DNA of 64,000 bases from JBGVSA01 sp041807905 (lineage in GTDB: Bacteria; Pseudomonadota; Gammaproteobacteria; Burkholderiales; Rhodocyclaceae), in NCBI RefSeq assembly GCF_041807905.1, contig NZ_JBGVSA010000022.1, positions 3,432-67,431 of the forward strand. Direction: 5' to 3'. Of this stretch, positions 18,555 through 27,406 are shown in pieces; the first letter of the stretch is position 1, and each line of letters starts with the position of its first letter. The notes beneath the pieces are model-generated. The model made no database searches and was not told the DNA's origin. It saw only the letters and a program-made list of their open reading frames with translations. The position numbers and the translations under genes are program-made.

Positions 18555-21538
18555 TACCAGCGTCCTCCAAAGGTCAGCAACAGGCTGTCGGCGCCCTTAC
18601 CGTCCTGATAAGTCTGGAAGGCATGCTGGAATTCAATGCCGAAACTCGTGCGATGACGATAGGCGTCGTAGCGGGTCTGTCCGTACCACCAGTTCCAGCG
18701 CACGCCCACACCGATGCGCACGTCGCGCTGGAAACCATAGTCGTTGTCGTTGATGAAGTTGTACTGCGCACGCCCATAGGGTTCGATCGTCTGCGCGCCG
18801 CGAAACACCTTCTGGTGCCAGCTCGCCCGGTAATCGGCGGTGAAAGCGTTGCGGTCAGCGCGCACGTAATGGGCAACGTCCAGGTACAGGTTCTGCGCCA
18901 TCCAGCCGCGCCCCGATGGGTGCCAGTCGTCGCTGAAGCGCCCCGCATTGAAGAATGATGCACTGGCGCGCAGCATGACGTCCGCCTTGGTCTGTTCGTC
19001 GTTGTCGAGCGGCACTTGCTGTTCGGCTGCGAAGTAAATGACCTGCGAGCGCCAGGGTTTCCAGCTCAGCCCCGCCCCCAGCATCGGCGCGTACACCGGC
19101 AGCGGCGTATCGCGACCGCCGTCGCCCGCGAACACGCGAGCGTAAGCAGACAGCGTGCGTCCATCGCGGATCGGTTCGCGCCCCAGGCGATACTCCGCCG
19201 CCAATTGCGCAAAACTTCGATAACCCACGCCGGGCTGCGAGGCGTTGATGGCCGAGGCGTTCTGCGAACCGCCCCAGGCATCGGCGCTGAATGTCCAGCG
19301 CCGCGCAAGGTCTTCGTGCAGCCGACGCAAGCCGAATTCGCGGTCGGCAATCTCGTCGCTACGGCCATCGACGCGTGGGTCATCGCGCTTCAGATCATCG
19401 ACCGCCTGACGCGCATAGCGCCGCGCGGCCGTGTTGTCGGCCAGCCGTTGGTTGGCGTAGACCAGCGCCTGCGTGATGGCGACGTCATCCGGGTACACGA
19501 CGGCGGCCCGTTCGAGCTGCGTTCGCGCATCGGCCGGACGGCCAGCGCTTGCATAGGCATGGCCGAGCGAGGCCGCCAGCTCGGCATTGTCCGGGTCCAG
19601 CGCCACAGCGTGTTCGAGATTCGTCACCGCACTGCGCCTGTCGCCGCGCGCCGAGTCGACCGACGCCATGCGCGCATACAGACTGGCATCGGGCCGCAGC
19701 GCGATGGCGCGCTGCAGGTCCTGGTACGCGGCGTTGCCGTCGCGTGATGCCCCGGCCTGGGCACGCAGCGACCAGTACGCAGCATCCTGCACCGCACCGG
19801 AGGCGGCGTATCCGTCGAGCCAGACGTCTGCCTGCGCAGGATCGTCGGCGGCCACGGCGGTCGTCGCGGCGGCGAGGTATTCGGCCGGGCCCATGTCGGC
19901 GGCAGGCACTTCGCGCCATGCCCCCAGCGCGGTCGCATAGTCGTGGGTGGCGAAGGCCTGGTAGGCCAGCGCACGAGTGGTCGCCGCGCCACCCTGTGCA
20001 TGCTGGGCGCGCTCGAATGCGTATTCGGCCAGACCCGGTTTTTCATGCTGGTAGCACTGGCCCAGCGCCATCCAGTCGGCGGCGCTGTAGCCGTTCCCTG
20101 CCAGCGAATCGAGCAGCGATAAAATCGCATCGCAATCACGCTCGGCGGCAAAGTGGGTAACCTGCACACTACGCAGCGCATCGGGCCGGAGCGGTTGAGA
20201 CAGCATCTTTCGCTGCGTGGCGGAAGCCAACGAGGCATCGCGCGACATCAACGAGAAGACGCGGCTGACCAGCGCAGCACGTTGCGCGACGTCGGCCTTC
20301 GTGAACGGATAGGCTTCCATCAACAAGGCAAATGCGGCCGTGTCGGCGTGCTTGTCGAACAGCCGGTAGCTGAGGCTGTCGAGCAAGGCCATGTCGTCGG
20401 GGCGCTGGCGTTGCAGCGTGGCGGCGTAGCGGCCGGCGGAATCGAGTTGTCCCTGGCGCAGCGCCACTTCGAACCGGCTGTCGAGCAAAGCGTTGTCCGG
20501 CAAGATCGACAAAATGCGCGCAGCGCCCGTCACATCGCCGGCCGACAATAAGCGGGGCACCAGCATGTTGGCGCGCAGCCCACGGTTTTCGACAAAGCGC
20601 GGTTCGTATGATCGCAGAGGCGCCAGATCGGACGACGCCACGCGTCCAAGCAACACCATCCATTGCCGTTCATCCTGCGCTCGCGAAAACGACGGACTGC
20701 GGGATGCCATGTAGCGCTCCAGCGCGGCGCCGTTCCCCTGCGCGGCGAGCGCCTGGGCAACAGCGAGTTGCAGTTCGGCGTCGAACAGGCCGGCGCCTTG
20801 CTGGAGCGCTACGGCCTCGGTGGTCTTGCCGCGTTGCAAGAGCACACGCAGCCATTGCGCTTGTTCGGCGCGCGTCGCCTCGCCCAGACCGGACAGCGAC
20901 TGCAATTGCGCATCGGCACGCACCCAATCGCCCAGGTAGATCGCGCGCTGGGCGATGGCGCGACGCAATTGGATGCCTTCGCCACTGTTGGCAAAACCCC
21001 TGTCGCCCAGTGCCCGTTCGGCGCTCGCCAGGTCGCCCGCCTGCACGGCAAGCAAGGCTTCGGACAATGGGCCCGGGCGCTGCGGGACTGCCAACGGCAT
21101 CAATCCGGGCGGCGACGGCTCGGCAGGCGTGCTCGCGGAAGTCGCGGCGGACGGTGCGGAAACGGACTGCCCGAAGGCCGACAATGCGGCGTCAATGCGC
21201 GCGTCCTGCGGCGTGTAGCTGCGCTGCGCTTCAAGCAACCCACGTGCGCGTTCGGGGGTGCCGTTGGCGCGATACGCCTCTGCCAGTTGCAGCGCGATGG
21301 TGGCGTTCTGCGGGGCGAGCTGACGGGCGCGCTCGAATTCGCGCACGGCCTGCGCGGTGTCGCCACGGCGCAATGCCGCCTGCGCCTTTTCAACGTGCGG
21401 ATAGATGAGAAAGCGGCGGTACGGCGTGACGTCCGCCCCCAGATCGAAACGGTCGGTATCGGCCGAGGACGCTGCCTGCGACTGCCCGACGAACAGGGCC
21501 GCGACGACGGCAGGGATCAATGCCAGGCGCAGCCTCAT
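18554..21538 (-). CDS. nfrA: NfrA-like outer-membrane protein (phage N4 adsorption protein A family)
   Basis: This is a 994-residue protein with a signal peptide (MRLRLALIP to about residue 22). A long tetratricopeptide-rich periplasmic region follows, then a C-terminal region of alternating aromatic beta strands ending in an aromatic residue (GGRW), as expected for an outer-membrane barrel. Length matches E. coli NfrA (about 990). In E. coli NfrA works with NfrB to export the surface glycan that phage N4 uses as receptor. The ATG overlaps the nfrB stop by four bases (ATGA), so production is coupled. The homology is at architecture and operon level; the exported glycan here need not be identical. 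Confidence 0.88.
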   Translation of the reverse strand: MRLRLALIPAVVAALFVGQSQAASSADTDRFDLGADVTPYRRFLIYPHVEKAQAALRRGDTAQAVREFERARQLAPQNATIALQLAEAYRANGTPERARGLLEAQRSYTPQDARIDAALSAFGQSVSAPSAATSASTPAEPSPPGLMPLAVPQRPGPLSEALLAVQAGDLASAERALGDRGFANSGEGIQLRRAIAQRAIYLGDWVRADAQLQSLSGLGEATRAEQAQWLRVLLQRGKTTEAVALQQGAGLFDAELQLAVAQALAAQGNGAALERYMASRSPSFSRAQDERQWMVLLGRVASSDLAPLRSYEPRFVENRGLRANMLVPRLLSAGDVTGAARILSILPDNALLDSRFEVALRQGQLDSAGRYAATLQRQRPDDMALLDSLSYRLFDKHADTAAFALLMEAYPFTKADVAQRAALVSRVFSLMSRDASLASATQRKMLSQPLRPDALRSVQVTHFAAERDCDAILSLLDSLAGNGYSAADWMALGQCYQHEKPGLAEYAFERAQHAQGGAATTRALAYQAFATHDYATALGAWREVPAADMGPAEYLAAATTAVAADDPAQADVWLDGYAASGAVQDAAYWSLRAQAGASRDGNAAYQDLQRAIALRPDASLYARMASVDSARGDRRSAVTNLEHAVALDPDNAELAASLGHAYASAGRPADARTQLERAAVVYPDDVAITQALVYANQRLADNTAARRYARQAVDDLKRDDPRVDGRSDEIADREFGLRRLHEDLARRWTFSADAWGGSQNASAINASQPGVGYRSFAQLAAEYRLGREPIRDGRTLSAYARVFAGDGGRDTPLPVYAPMLGAGLSWKPWRSQVIYFAAEQQVPLDNDEQTKADVMLRASASFFNAGRFSDDWHPSGRGWMAQNLYLDVAHYVRADRNAFTADYRASWHQKVFRGAQTIEPYGRAQYNFINDNDYGFQRDVRIGVGVRWNWWYGQTRYDAYRHRTSFGIEFQHAFQTYQDGKGADSLLLTFGGRW

Positions 21539-23745
21539 GCCAACACCATCGAAGGCGGCAGCGACACGCCTGCGTCGCGCAGCATCTTGTGCATCGAAGG
21601 TTGCAGCGTGCGCTGGACGCGCAACACTTCGTCGAGGGTCTCGGCGCTCACCACGCCTTCGTTGACCAGAAAAGACCCGAGTTGCAGGTCGGTGCGTTCG
21701 TGTTGCAGCAGCAGGGCCTTGAGCGCGGCGCCATCGATGTGGCCGAGCGACATGAGGACTTCGGCGAACAGCACCTGCCGGTCCATGTAGCGCTGCCACA
21801 GCGTCGGGGCGCGATCGGCCGCCAAGACACCGCTGCGCACGGCGGCATCGATGAGCGCGCGCGGATCGTCCTCGCGGTTGCGGGCGTACCAGTGACGCAG
21901 GCCGACGGTGACGCGCCCCTTGGGTACGATGACGTACCGGACCTCGCCGCGCAACTTGCGCGCCAGGGCGGAGAGCGACACTGGATCGATATCCGACTCG
22001 CTGCCGACGACGAGCACGCTTTTCTCGCGTCGCAATGGCAGCACCGCGTAGTGCAGTGCAACTGCCGCCGGGACGGATTCAATCAGCGCCGGATCGATGG
22101 CGTAAGCGTCGATGTCTTCCCATCCCACGTGGCTTTGCACGGCCACCGCCGCCGCCAGTTGTTCGGCCGTGATGACGCCTTCATGCACCAGCCACGCCCC
22201 CAGGCGCAGACCGCGCGAGGCGTGTGTGAGGGCCTTTTGCAGTTGAGCTTCGGTGATCGCGCCCTGCTCCACCAGAATGCTGCCCAGTGGACGACGTGCG
22301 CGGTTCTCGCCCCCGACGCTGGGAAAGTGGTGCGTGGTCTTGTCCCACGCCACGCGGCGCGGGTCACCGTGCTGGACGATCTGACGGATGGCGCGCCAGT
22401 TGGCGAGGAAGTTGATCAGGTTGCCCCAGAACAGGCGCGGCAAGGACATCAGCCCCTGGAACAGTCCGTAATAGCTCGACACGAAGATGACCCGCTGCAA
22501 CATGCGGTTGGCCATCAGGAAGAAATTCACCCACAGCAGCGACATGAGCAGTTGGCTGTCGCCGAAGATCGACAGGAACTGATAGGCGTCCGGCCACACG
22601 GCCTGGTAGATGCCGAGCACCACCAGTTGCAGAAGGATCAGCGAGGCGATGAAGCTCACGAAATTGCTGATCGCCCCCTTGCGGTCGCGCCACAGGAAGT
22701 AATTGAGCGACAGACTGTCGGTCCATTTGTGCGTCTTGAATCCTTGGTACACGATGCCGATGATCCAGCGCGACTTCTGCCGCACGGCGGTCTGCAGAGT
22801 ATCGGGGAAGTACTCGCGCACGCAGATGACGCTTGCATCGCGCCGGCTGCGCCCGACGCGGCCACTCGTTTCCTTGCCGCGCACCACGGGGAAGCGCACG
22901 AAAATTTCGCTCATCCCCTTGGCCTTGAGGCGGAAGCCGATGTCGTAGTCCTCGGTCAGACTCTGCACGTCAAAGGCGATACCGTCGCCTTCGGCCAGCA
23001 GCGCCATGATCGCGCGCCGGCTGAAGCACGTTCCCACGCCGGCGCTGGGCACCTGGCCGGCAACCGCTTCGCGCACCAGCACGTCCTTGCCGTGCAGCTC
23101 GGCGAATTCATCGAGGTAATGCAGGCTGGTGAAGTTCCACCACGTGCGCTCGAACGGATACACCGGCAGTTGGATGAGATCCTTGCGGTCGACAAGATAG
23201 TTGAACAGGCGCAGCTCCATGTCGGAGGTGACGTCCTCCGCGTCATGCAGGATGAAGCCGGCGAATTCGAGATTGGCGCGCCCTTCGAACTGGAAGATCG
23301 CATCGAGCACGTTGTTCAGACAGTCGGCTTTGCTGGTCGGCCCAGGCCGCGCGCACACCACTTTGTGGACGTTCGGAAAGCGTGCGCACACCTCATCCAC
23401 GTCGCGCTGCGTGTCCGGATCGTTCGGATAGGTGCCGATGAAGATGTGATAGTTCTCGTAGTCGAATGTGGTCGCCGCCAGTTCGGCCATCTTGCCGATG
23501 ACGCCCGTCTCGTGCCACGCCGGCACCATGATCGCCAGCGGTTTCTCGACCGGTTCGTACAGCGCCATGTGCGACAGGCGCGGGTGCTCGCGATAAACGG
23601 TGACCGCGCGCCACAGGCGGCGCACCCAGTACGTCACGTCGATGAACAGGTCGTCGAGTCCGCTCACGAACATCGCCGTCGCCACCACCAAAGCGATCAG
23701 CTTCAGCCCGTACAGATACGTTGAGAAGACGTCGACAAACCACAT
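21535..23745 (-). CDS. nfrB: NfrB-like membrane glycosyltransferase with C-terminal MshEN c-di-GMP-binding region
   Basis: This is a 736-residue inner-membrane glycan synthase. Membrane segments flank a family 2 glycosyltransferase domain whose motifs are visible: HDAEDV near 168, TEDYDIGFRLK near 264 and QKSRW near 321, the Q-x-x-R-W pattern of processive synthases. From about residue 483 come two 24-residue leucine-glycine repeats (starting PLGSILVEQG and RLGAWLVHEG) set 4 residues apart, the arrangement of MshEN c-di-GMP-binding domains. A further similar stretch (LGSFLVNEG) lies near the C-terminus. An AAGGAG precedes the ATG, 10 bases after the wecB stop. E. coli NfrB has been linked to c-di-GMP control of the N4 receptor glycan, and the same is inferred here. 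Confidence 0.88.
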   Translation of the reverse strand: MWFVDVFSTYLYGLKLIALVVATAMFVSGLDDLFIDVTYWVRRLWRAVTVYREHPRLSHMALYEPVEKPLAIMVPAWHETGVIGKMAELAATTFDYENYHIFIGTYPNDPDTQRDVDEVCARFPNVHKVVCARPGPTSKADCLNNVLDAIFQFEGRANLEFAGFILHDAEDVTSDMELRLFNYLVDRKDLIQLPVYPFERTWWNFTSLHYLDEFAELHGKDVLVREAVAGQVPSAGVGTCFSRRAIMALLAEGDGIAFDVQSLTEDYDIGFRLKAKGMSEIFVRFPVVRGKETSGRVGRSRRDASVICVREYFPDTLQTAVRQKSRWIIGIVYQGFKTHKWTDSLSLNYFLWRDRKGAISNFVSFIASLILLQLVVLGIYQAVWPDAYQFLSIFGDSQLLMSLLWVNFFLMANRMLQRVIFVSSYYGLFQGLMSLPRLFWGNLINFLANWRAIRQIVQHGDPRRVAWDKTTHHFPSVGGENRARRPLGSILVEQGAITEAQLQKALTHASRGLRLGAWLVHEGVITAEQLAAAVAVQSHVGWEDIDAYAIDPALIESVPAAVALHYAVLPLRREKSVLVVGSESDIDPVSLSALARKLRGEVRYVIVPKGRVTVGLRHWYARNREDDPRALIDAAVRSGVLAADRAPTLWQRYMDRQVLFAEVLMSLGHIDGAALKALLLQHERTDLQLGSFLVNEGVVSAETLDEVLRVQRTLQPSMHKMLRDAGVSLPPSMVLA

Positions 23746-23755
23746 GGGCACTCCT

Positions 23756-24862
23756 TCAGGCGCAGGCGGGGATCGGGCGGGACAGGGTCTCGCGCAGCGT
23801 ATGGGCGATGACCTGGCAGGCCGTGCCGTCGCCGAACGGATTGCCCGCGCGCTGCATGCGGCGATAGGCCACGTCGTCGCTCCACAGTTGTTCCACCGCG
23901 TCCACAACCGCCTGTCGTGCCGTGCCGACGAGGCGCGCGCAACCGGCTTCGACGGCCTCGGGGCGTTCGGTTTCTTCGCGCAGCACGAGCAGCGGCACGC
24001 CGAAGGTCGGCGCCTCTTCTTGCAGGCCGCCGGAATCGGTCAGCACCAGCCACGCATCGACCAATGCCTGCTGCATGTGCAGGTAGTCGAGCGGCGTGGT
24101 GAGTTGCACGTTGGGCAGATCGCCGAGGATCGCGTGCACCGGCGCCTGGATCATCGGATTGAGGTGCACCGGAAACAGCACCGGCAGTTCGGGATGCGCG
24201 CGCGCGATATCGGCGATGGCGTGGCAGATCTGCTCCACTTCATTGCCCCAGTTCTCGCGCCGATGGACCGTCACCAGCAGATGGCCGCGCCCTTGCATGG
24301 TGCGGCGGATGCCATGGTGGGCAATGCTCCATTGCTGCGCATCGACCACCGTGTTGCCGCTCAGAGCGATCTGATCCGAGCGGATGGCCTCGCTCAACAA
24401 AGCCTGACGAGCGCGTTCGGTGGGCGCGAAGTGAAAGCGCGCCACACGGCCGATCATCTGGCGCAAGCCTTCTTCGGGGAAAGGACGATCCGGGTTATAG
24501 GTACGCAGTCCCGCTTCGATATGAGCGACCGGCACGCGGTGATAGAAGCCGACGAGTGCGCCGAGGAATGCGCTTTCAGTGTCGCCTTGCACGATGACGA
24601 GTGACCATTGTCGGCTCGTCATGACGGCTTCGAGCTGCTCACGGCACCCCAGGCTGAATTCGGACAGGCTGGAGCCGCGACGGGTCAGTGAAATATCCGG
24701 AATGATGTCGAAGCACGCCAGGATCTGGTCGGCCATGTCGCCATGCTGGCCGGTGTGCAGCCACTGGACGCGAGCCCACGATTGGGCGCACAGGGCATGG
24801 TAGAGCGGCGCGAGCTTAACGATTTCCGGGCGCGTGCCGCAGATGATGAGAATGTCTTGCAT
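23756..24862 (-). CDS. wecB: UDP-N-acetylglucosamine 2-epimerase
   Basis: This is a 368-residue enzyme that converts UDP-GlcNAc to UDP-ManNAc. The family signature residues are present: GTRPEIVKLAPL at the N-terminus, AHIEAGLRT near 113, VTVHRREN near 197 and DSGGLQEEAPTFG near 275 followed by ETERPE. It is the first gene of the wecB-nfrB-nfrA-DUF4434 operon and should supply the sugar nucleotide for NfrB. In E. coli wecB sits in another operon, so its presence here makes the nfr unit self-contained. The AT-rich region at 24863-25098 is its likely promoter. Confidence 0.94.
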   Translation of the reverse strand: MQDILIICGTRPEIVKLAPLYHALCAQSWARVQWLHTGQHGDMADQILACFDIIPDISLTRRGSSLSEFSLGCREQLEAVMTSRQWSLVIVQGDTESAFLGALVGFYHRVPVAHIEAGLRTYNPDRPFPEEGLRQMIGRVARFHFAPTERARQALLSEAIRSDQIALSGNTVVDAQQWSIAHHGIRRTMQGRGHLLVTVHRRENWGNEVEQICHAIADIARAHPELPVLFPVHLNPMIQAPVHAILGDLPNVQLTTPLDYLHMQQALVDAWLVLTDSGGLQEEAPTFGVPLLVLREETERPEAVEAGCARLVGTARQAVVDAVEQLWSDDVAYRRMQRAGNPFGDGTACQVIAHTLRETLSRPIPACA

Positions 24863-25098
24863 AGCCGTGACTCCCTTTTTCCGTTCCGCCCAAAACGAGG
24901 CCGGATACGGCTGACAAATTCATTAAATTTGCCAATTATTCTTACACGGCTATTCATTGCGCTTTGTAAGTCAAACGTTAATTTCTGACCATATTCAAAC
25001 CTTTACAACGTAAATTCACGATGCCTGACGTATTTGTAAGTAAATCTCCGAATGTTCTTTATCAAATTCGATAAAATTATTACGAGAATTAATTCAGA
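24863..25098. promoter_or_regulatory. AT-rich regulatory region upstream of wecB-nfrB-nfrA
   Basis: These 236 bases are strongly AT-rich in an otherwise GC-rich window and hold no gene. They contain a perfect inverted repeat CAAATT-5-AATTTG (24915-24931), another TTTAC-3-GTAAA (25002-25014), and a 9-base direct repeat TTTGTAAGT at 24963-24971 and 25033-25041. The moeB-like gene ends at the right edge on the same strand, so only wecB can be driven from here. The composition suggests control by an H-NS/MvaT-like silencer or a dedicated regulator. Confidence 0.6.
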
Positions 25099-25869
25099 TT
25101 ATTCTTGCTGTGCAGCCGAACGTCCCTCGCCGCACACCGGGCACGAAGGATCTCGGCCGTATCGCACAGTCCGCATCTCCCCTCCCAGCCCATCCACCAG
25201 CAGGAGTCGCCCCACCAGCGGCGAACCGAATCCGGCGATGACCTTGAGCGCTTCGGCCGCCTGCATGCTGCCGACGATGCCGGTCAGCGGCGCAAAAACC
25301 CCCATGACAGCGCAGCGCACCTCTTCAACGTCGTCCGCTTCCGGAAAAAGGCAGTGGTAGCAGGGATTGTCGGGCGAGCGTGGATCAAATACCGACAACT
25401 GCCCGGCAAAGCGGATGGCCGCCCCCGACACCAGCGGCGTGCGATGCGCAACGCAGGCCCGGTTGATGGCGTGCCGCGTGGCAAAGTTGTCCGAGCAATC
25501 GAGCACGACCGAGGCCTGTGCGACCTGCTCATCCAGTTCGTCGCCCTGCAGGCGATGCGCCAGCGTCGTGATGCGTGTCTCGCCGTTCAGGCGCAATAGC
25601 GTGTCGCGGCCCGAATCGACCTTCGGCCGGCCGACCGACGCCTCGGTATGCAGGATCTGGCGTTGCAGGTTGGTCAGGTCGACGGTGTCACCATCGCACA
25701 GCACGATCTCCCCTACGCCGGCGCTGGCCAGATACATTGCGGCCGGCGAGCCAAGGCCTCCCGCCCCCACCACCAGTGCGCGAGCGGCAAGCAAAGCGGA
25801 CTGCCCGTCGACGTCGATTTCGGGCAGCAGGATATGGCGGGAATACCGCAGCAACTGATCGTCGTTCAT
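25099..25869 (-). CDS. moeB: MoeB/ThiF/HesA-family adenylyltransferase
   Basis: This is a 256-residue E1-like enzyme that adenylates the C-terminus of a small ubiquitin-like sulfur carrier such as MoaD or ThiS. It has the nucleotide loop GAGGLGSPAAMYLASAG near residue 37, DLTNLQRQILH near 65, and two zinc-binding pairs (CYHC near 176 and CPVC near 243). MoeB and ThiF cannot be separated reliably without the carrier gene, which is not adjacent. The start at 25869 follows homology (MNDDQLLRYSRHI); no clear ribosome-binding site is visible. Confidence 0.88.
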   Translation of the reverse strand: MNDDQLLRYSRHILLPEIDVDGQSALLAARALVVGAGGLGSPAAMYLASAGVGEIVLCDGDTVDLTNLQRQILHTEASVGRPKVDSGRDTLLRLNGETRITTLAHRLQGDELDEQVAQASVVLDCSDNFATRHAINRACVAHRTPLVSGAAIRFAGQLSVFDPRSPDNPCYHCLFPEADDVEEVRCAVMGVFAPLTGIVGSMQAAEALKVIAGFGSPLVGRLLLVDGLGGEMRTVRYGRDPSCPVCGEGRSAAQQE

Positions 25870-26103
25870 ACGCGGGCGGTTCGACTCGGGAAAAGACTTG
25901 GAGCGTAGCGCATCGCGGGCCCGTGCTGCACACCCGCGCCGCGCCTGGACACAAAGACAGGCGCACCAGGAACGATATGAATCAAGGCGCCGGCGCGCTC
26001 CGGCCCCTACCATGCACGGCCCGCCAGGGCGGGCGCAGCAGCGCCGGCACTGACCTTCCACCCGCGGCCATCCTGCCTGGCCGCCGCACTCCATCCCCCG
26101 ATC

Positions 26104-27321
26104 ATGACTCTACAGCTCGATATTTTCCCATCCCTGTTCGTCGCGACCGCGGTCCTGCTGCTTGGCCGCGGGCTGATCGCGTGCATCGCACCCTTACGCA
26201 CCTACAACATTCCCGAGCCCGTCGTGGGCGGACTCGTGGCGGCATTCGCGGTGACCGTCCTGCGTGCCATGGGCATCGAAGTCAGCTTCAACACCGCGCT
26301 CCAGACGCCGCTGATGCTCATGTTCTTCTGCACCGTGGGGCTGGCCGCCAACATCAAGATGGTGTTGTCGGGCGGCCGCATGTTGTTGCGCTTCCTGCTG
26401 ATCGTGGCGGCCTTCCTGGTCGTGCAGAACGTGCTCGGCATCGGCGTGGCGCTGGCACTGGACGTGAATCCGCTGCTCGGCCTGCTGGGCGGCTCGATCA
26501 CGATGTCCGGCGGCCACGGCACGGGCACCGCGTGGGCGGATGTCTTCGCGCGGCAATACCAGCTCTCCGGCGCACTGGAAGTCGCCATGGCCTGCGCCAC
26601 CTTCGGCCTGGTGCTGGGCGGACTGATCGGCGGCCCGGTCGCGCACTACCTGATCGACCGCCTGCCTGCGGCGAAGCGCGACGCCACGGCGGGCGAGCAA
26701 GGCGCGGAGCCGGACAACGCCTTCGAGAAGCCCGAAAAACTGCTCCTCATCACCACCAAGCTGCTGGTGGAAAAGCTCTTCCTGCTGGCTGGCGCCATGT
26801 CGATCGGCTTCGTGCTTGAAAAGCTCACCAGCGGCACGGCGTGGTCGCTGCCGACCTTTGTGTGGGTGATGTTCAGCGGTGTGCTGGTGGGCAATGTCGT
26901 TGCCCACACGCCGTTCTATGACATGGAAGAACGCGCGCTTTCGGTGATCGGCAATACCTGCCTGTCGCTCTTCCTCGCCATGGCGCTCATGTCGCTCAAG
27001 CTGTGGCAGCTCATCGATCTGGCGCTGCCGATTCTCGCCATGCTGATCGTGCAGACGATCGCGATGGCACTGTGGGCTGTATTCGTGACCTATCGCTTCA
27101 TGGGGCGCAACTACGAAGCCGTGGTGCTGGCCGCCGGCCATTGCGGGTTCGGGCTCGGCGCCACGCCGACGGCCATCGCCAACATGCAGACCGTCACCAA
27201 CCGTTTCGGCCCCGCGCACCTGGCTTTCATTCTCGTGCCGGTGGTGGGCGCGTTTTTCATCGACCTGGCCAATTCAGTCGTGCTGAAGGGCTTTTTGAGC
27301 CTGCCGTTGTTTGCGCACTGA
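26104..27321 (+). CDS. gltS: Sodium/glutamate symporter
   Basis: This is a 405-residue inner-membrane carrier of the GltS family that takes up glutamate with sodium. It shows about ten or more hydrophobic segments in two halves. The family signature GGSITMSGGHGTGTAWADVF lies near residue 128, and its pseudo-repeat AAGHCGFGLGATPTAIANM near 343; both re-entrant loops are intact. Length matches E. coli GltS. It is divergent from the moeB gene, 234 bases away, and is followed by the hairpin at 27355. Confidence 0.94.
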   Translation: MTLQLDIFPSLFVATAVLLLGRGLIACIAPLRTYNIPEPVVGGLVAAFAVTVLRAMGIEVSFNTALQTPLMLMFFCTVGLAANIKMVLSGGRMLLRFLLIVAAFLVVQNVLGIGVALALDVNPLLGLLGGSITMSGGHGTGTAWADVFARQYQLSGALEVAMACATFGLVLGGLIGGPVAHYLIDRLPAAKRDATAGEQGAEPDNAFEKPEKLLLITTKLLVEKLFLLAGAMSIGFVLEKLTSGTAWSLPTFVWVMFSGVLVGNVVAHTPFYDMEERALSVIGNTCLSLFLAMALMSLKLWQLIDLALPILAMLIVQTIAMALWAVFVTYRFMGRNYEAVVLAAGHCGFGLGATPTAIANMQTVTNRFGPAHLAFILVPVVGAFFIDLANSVVLKGFLSLPLFAH

Positions 27322-27354
27322 AAACGTCCCGCCAGCGCAGATAGCAACGAAAAA

Positions 27355-27383
27355 AGCGCCGTGAGGGCATGCCCTCCGGCGCT
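27355..27383. terminator. Terminator between gltS and the AP2-domain gene
   Basis: A strong hairpin with AGCGCCG/CGGCGCT outer arms enclosing GAGGGC/GCCCTC, followed by a T-run on the minus strand (an A-run lies on its left side). It should end the leftward AP2-domain transcript and may also end gltS. Confidence 0.78.
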
Positions 27384-27406
27384 GTGCTTTTGCAGTCCGT
27401 CGCAGA

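Noticed and set aside
26104..27219. Long antisense frame over gltS
   Set aside because: Mirror frame of a conserved membrane protein; His/Arg/Gln-rich and without any motif.
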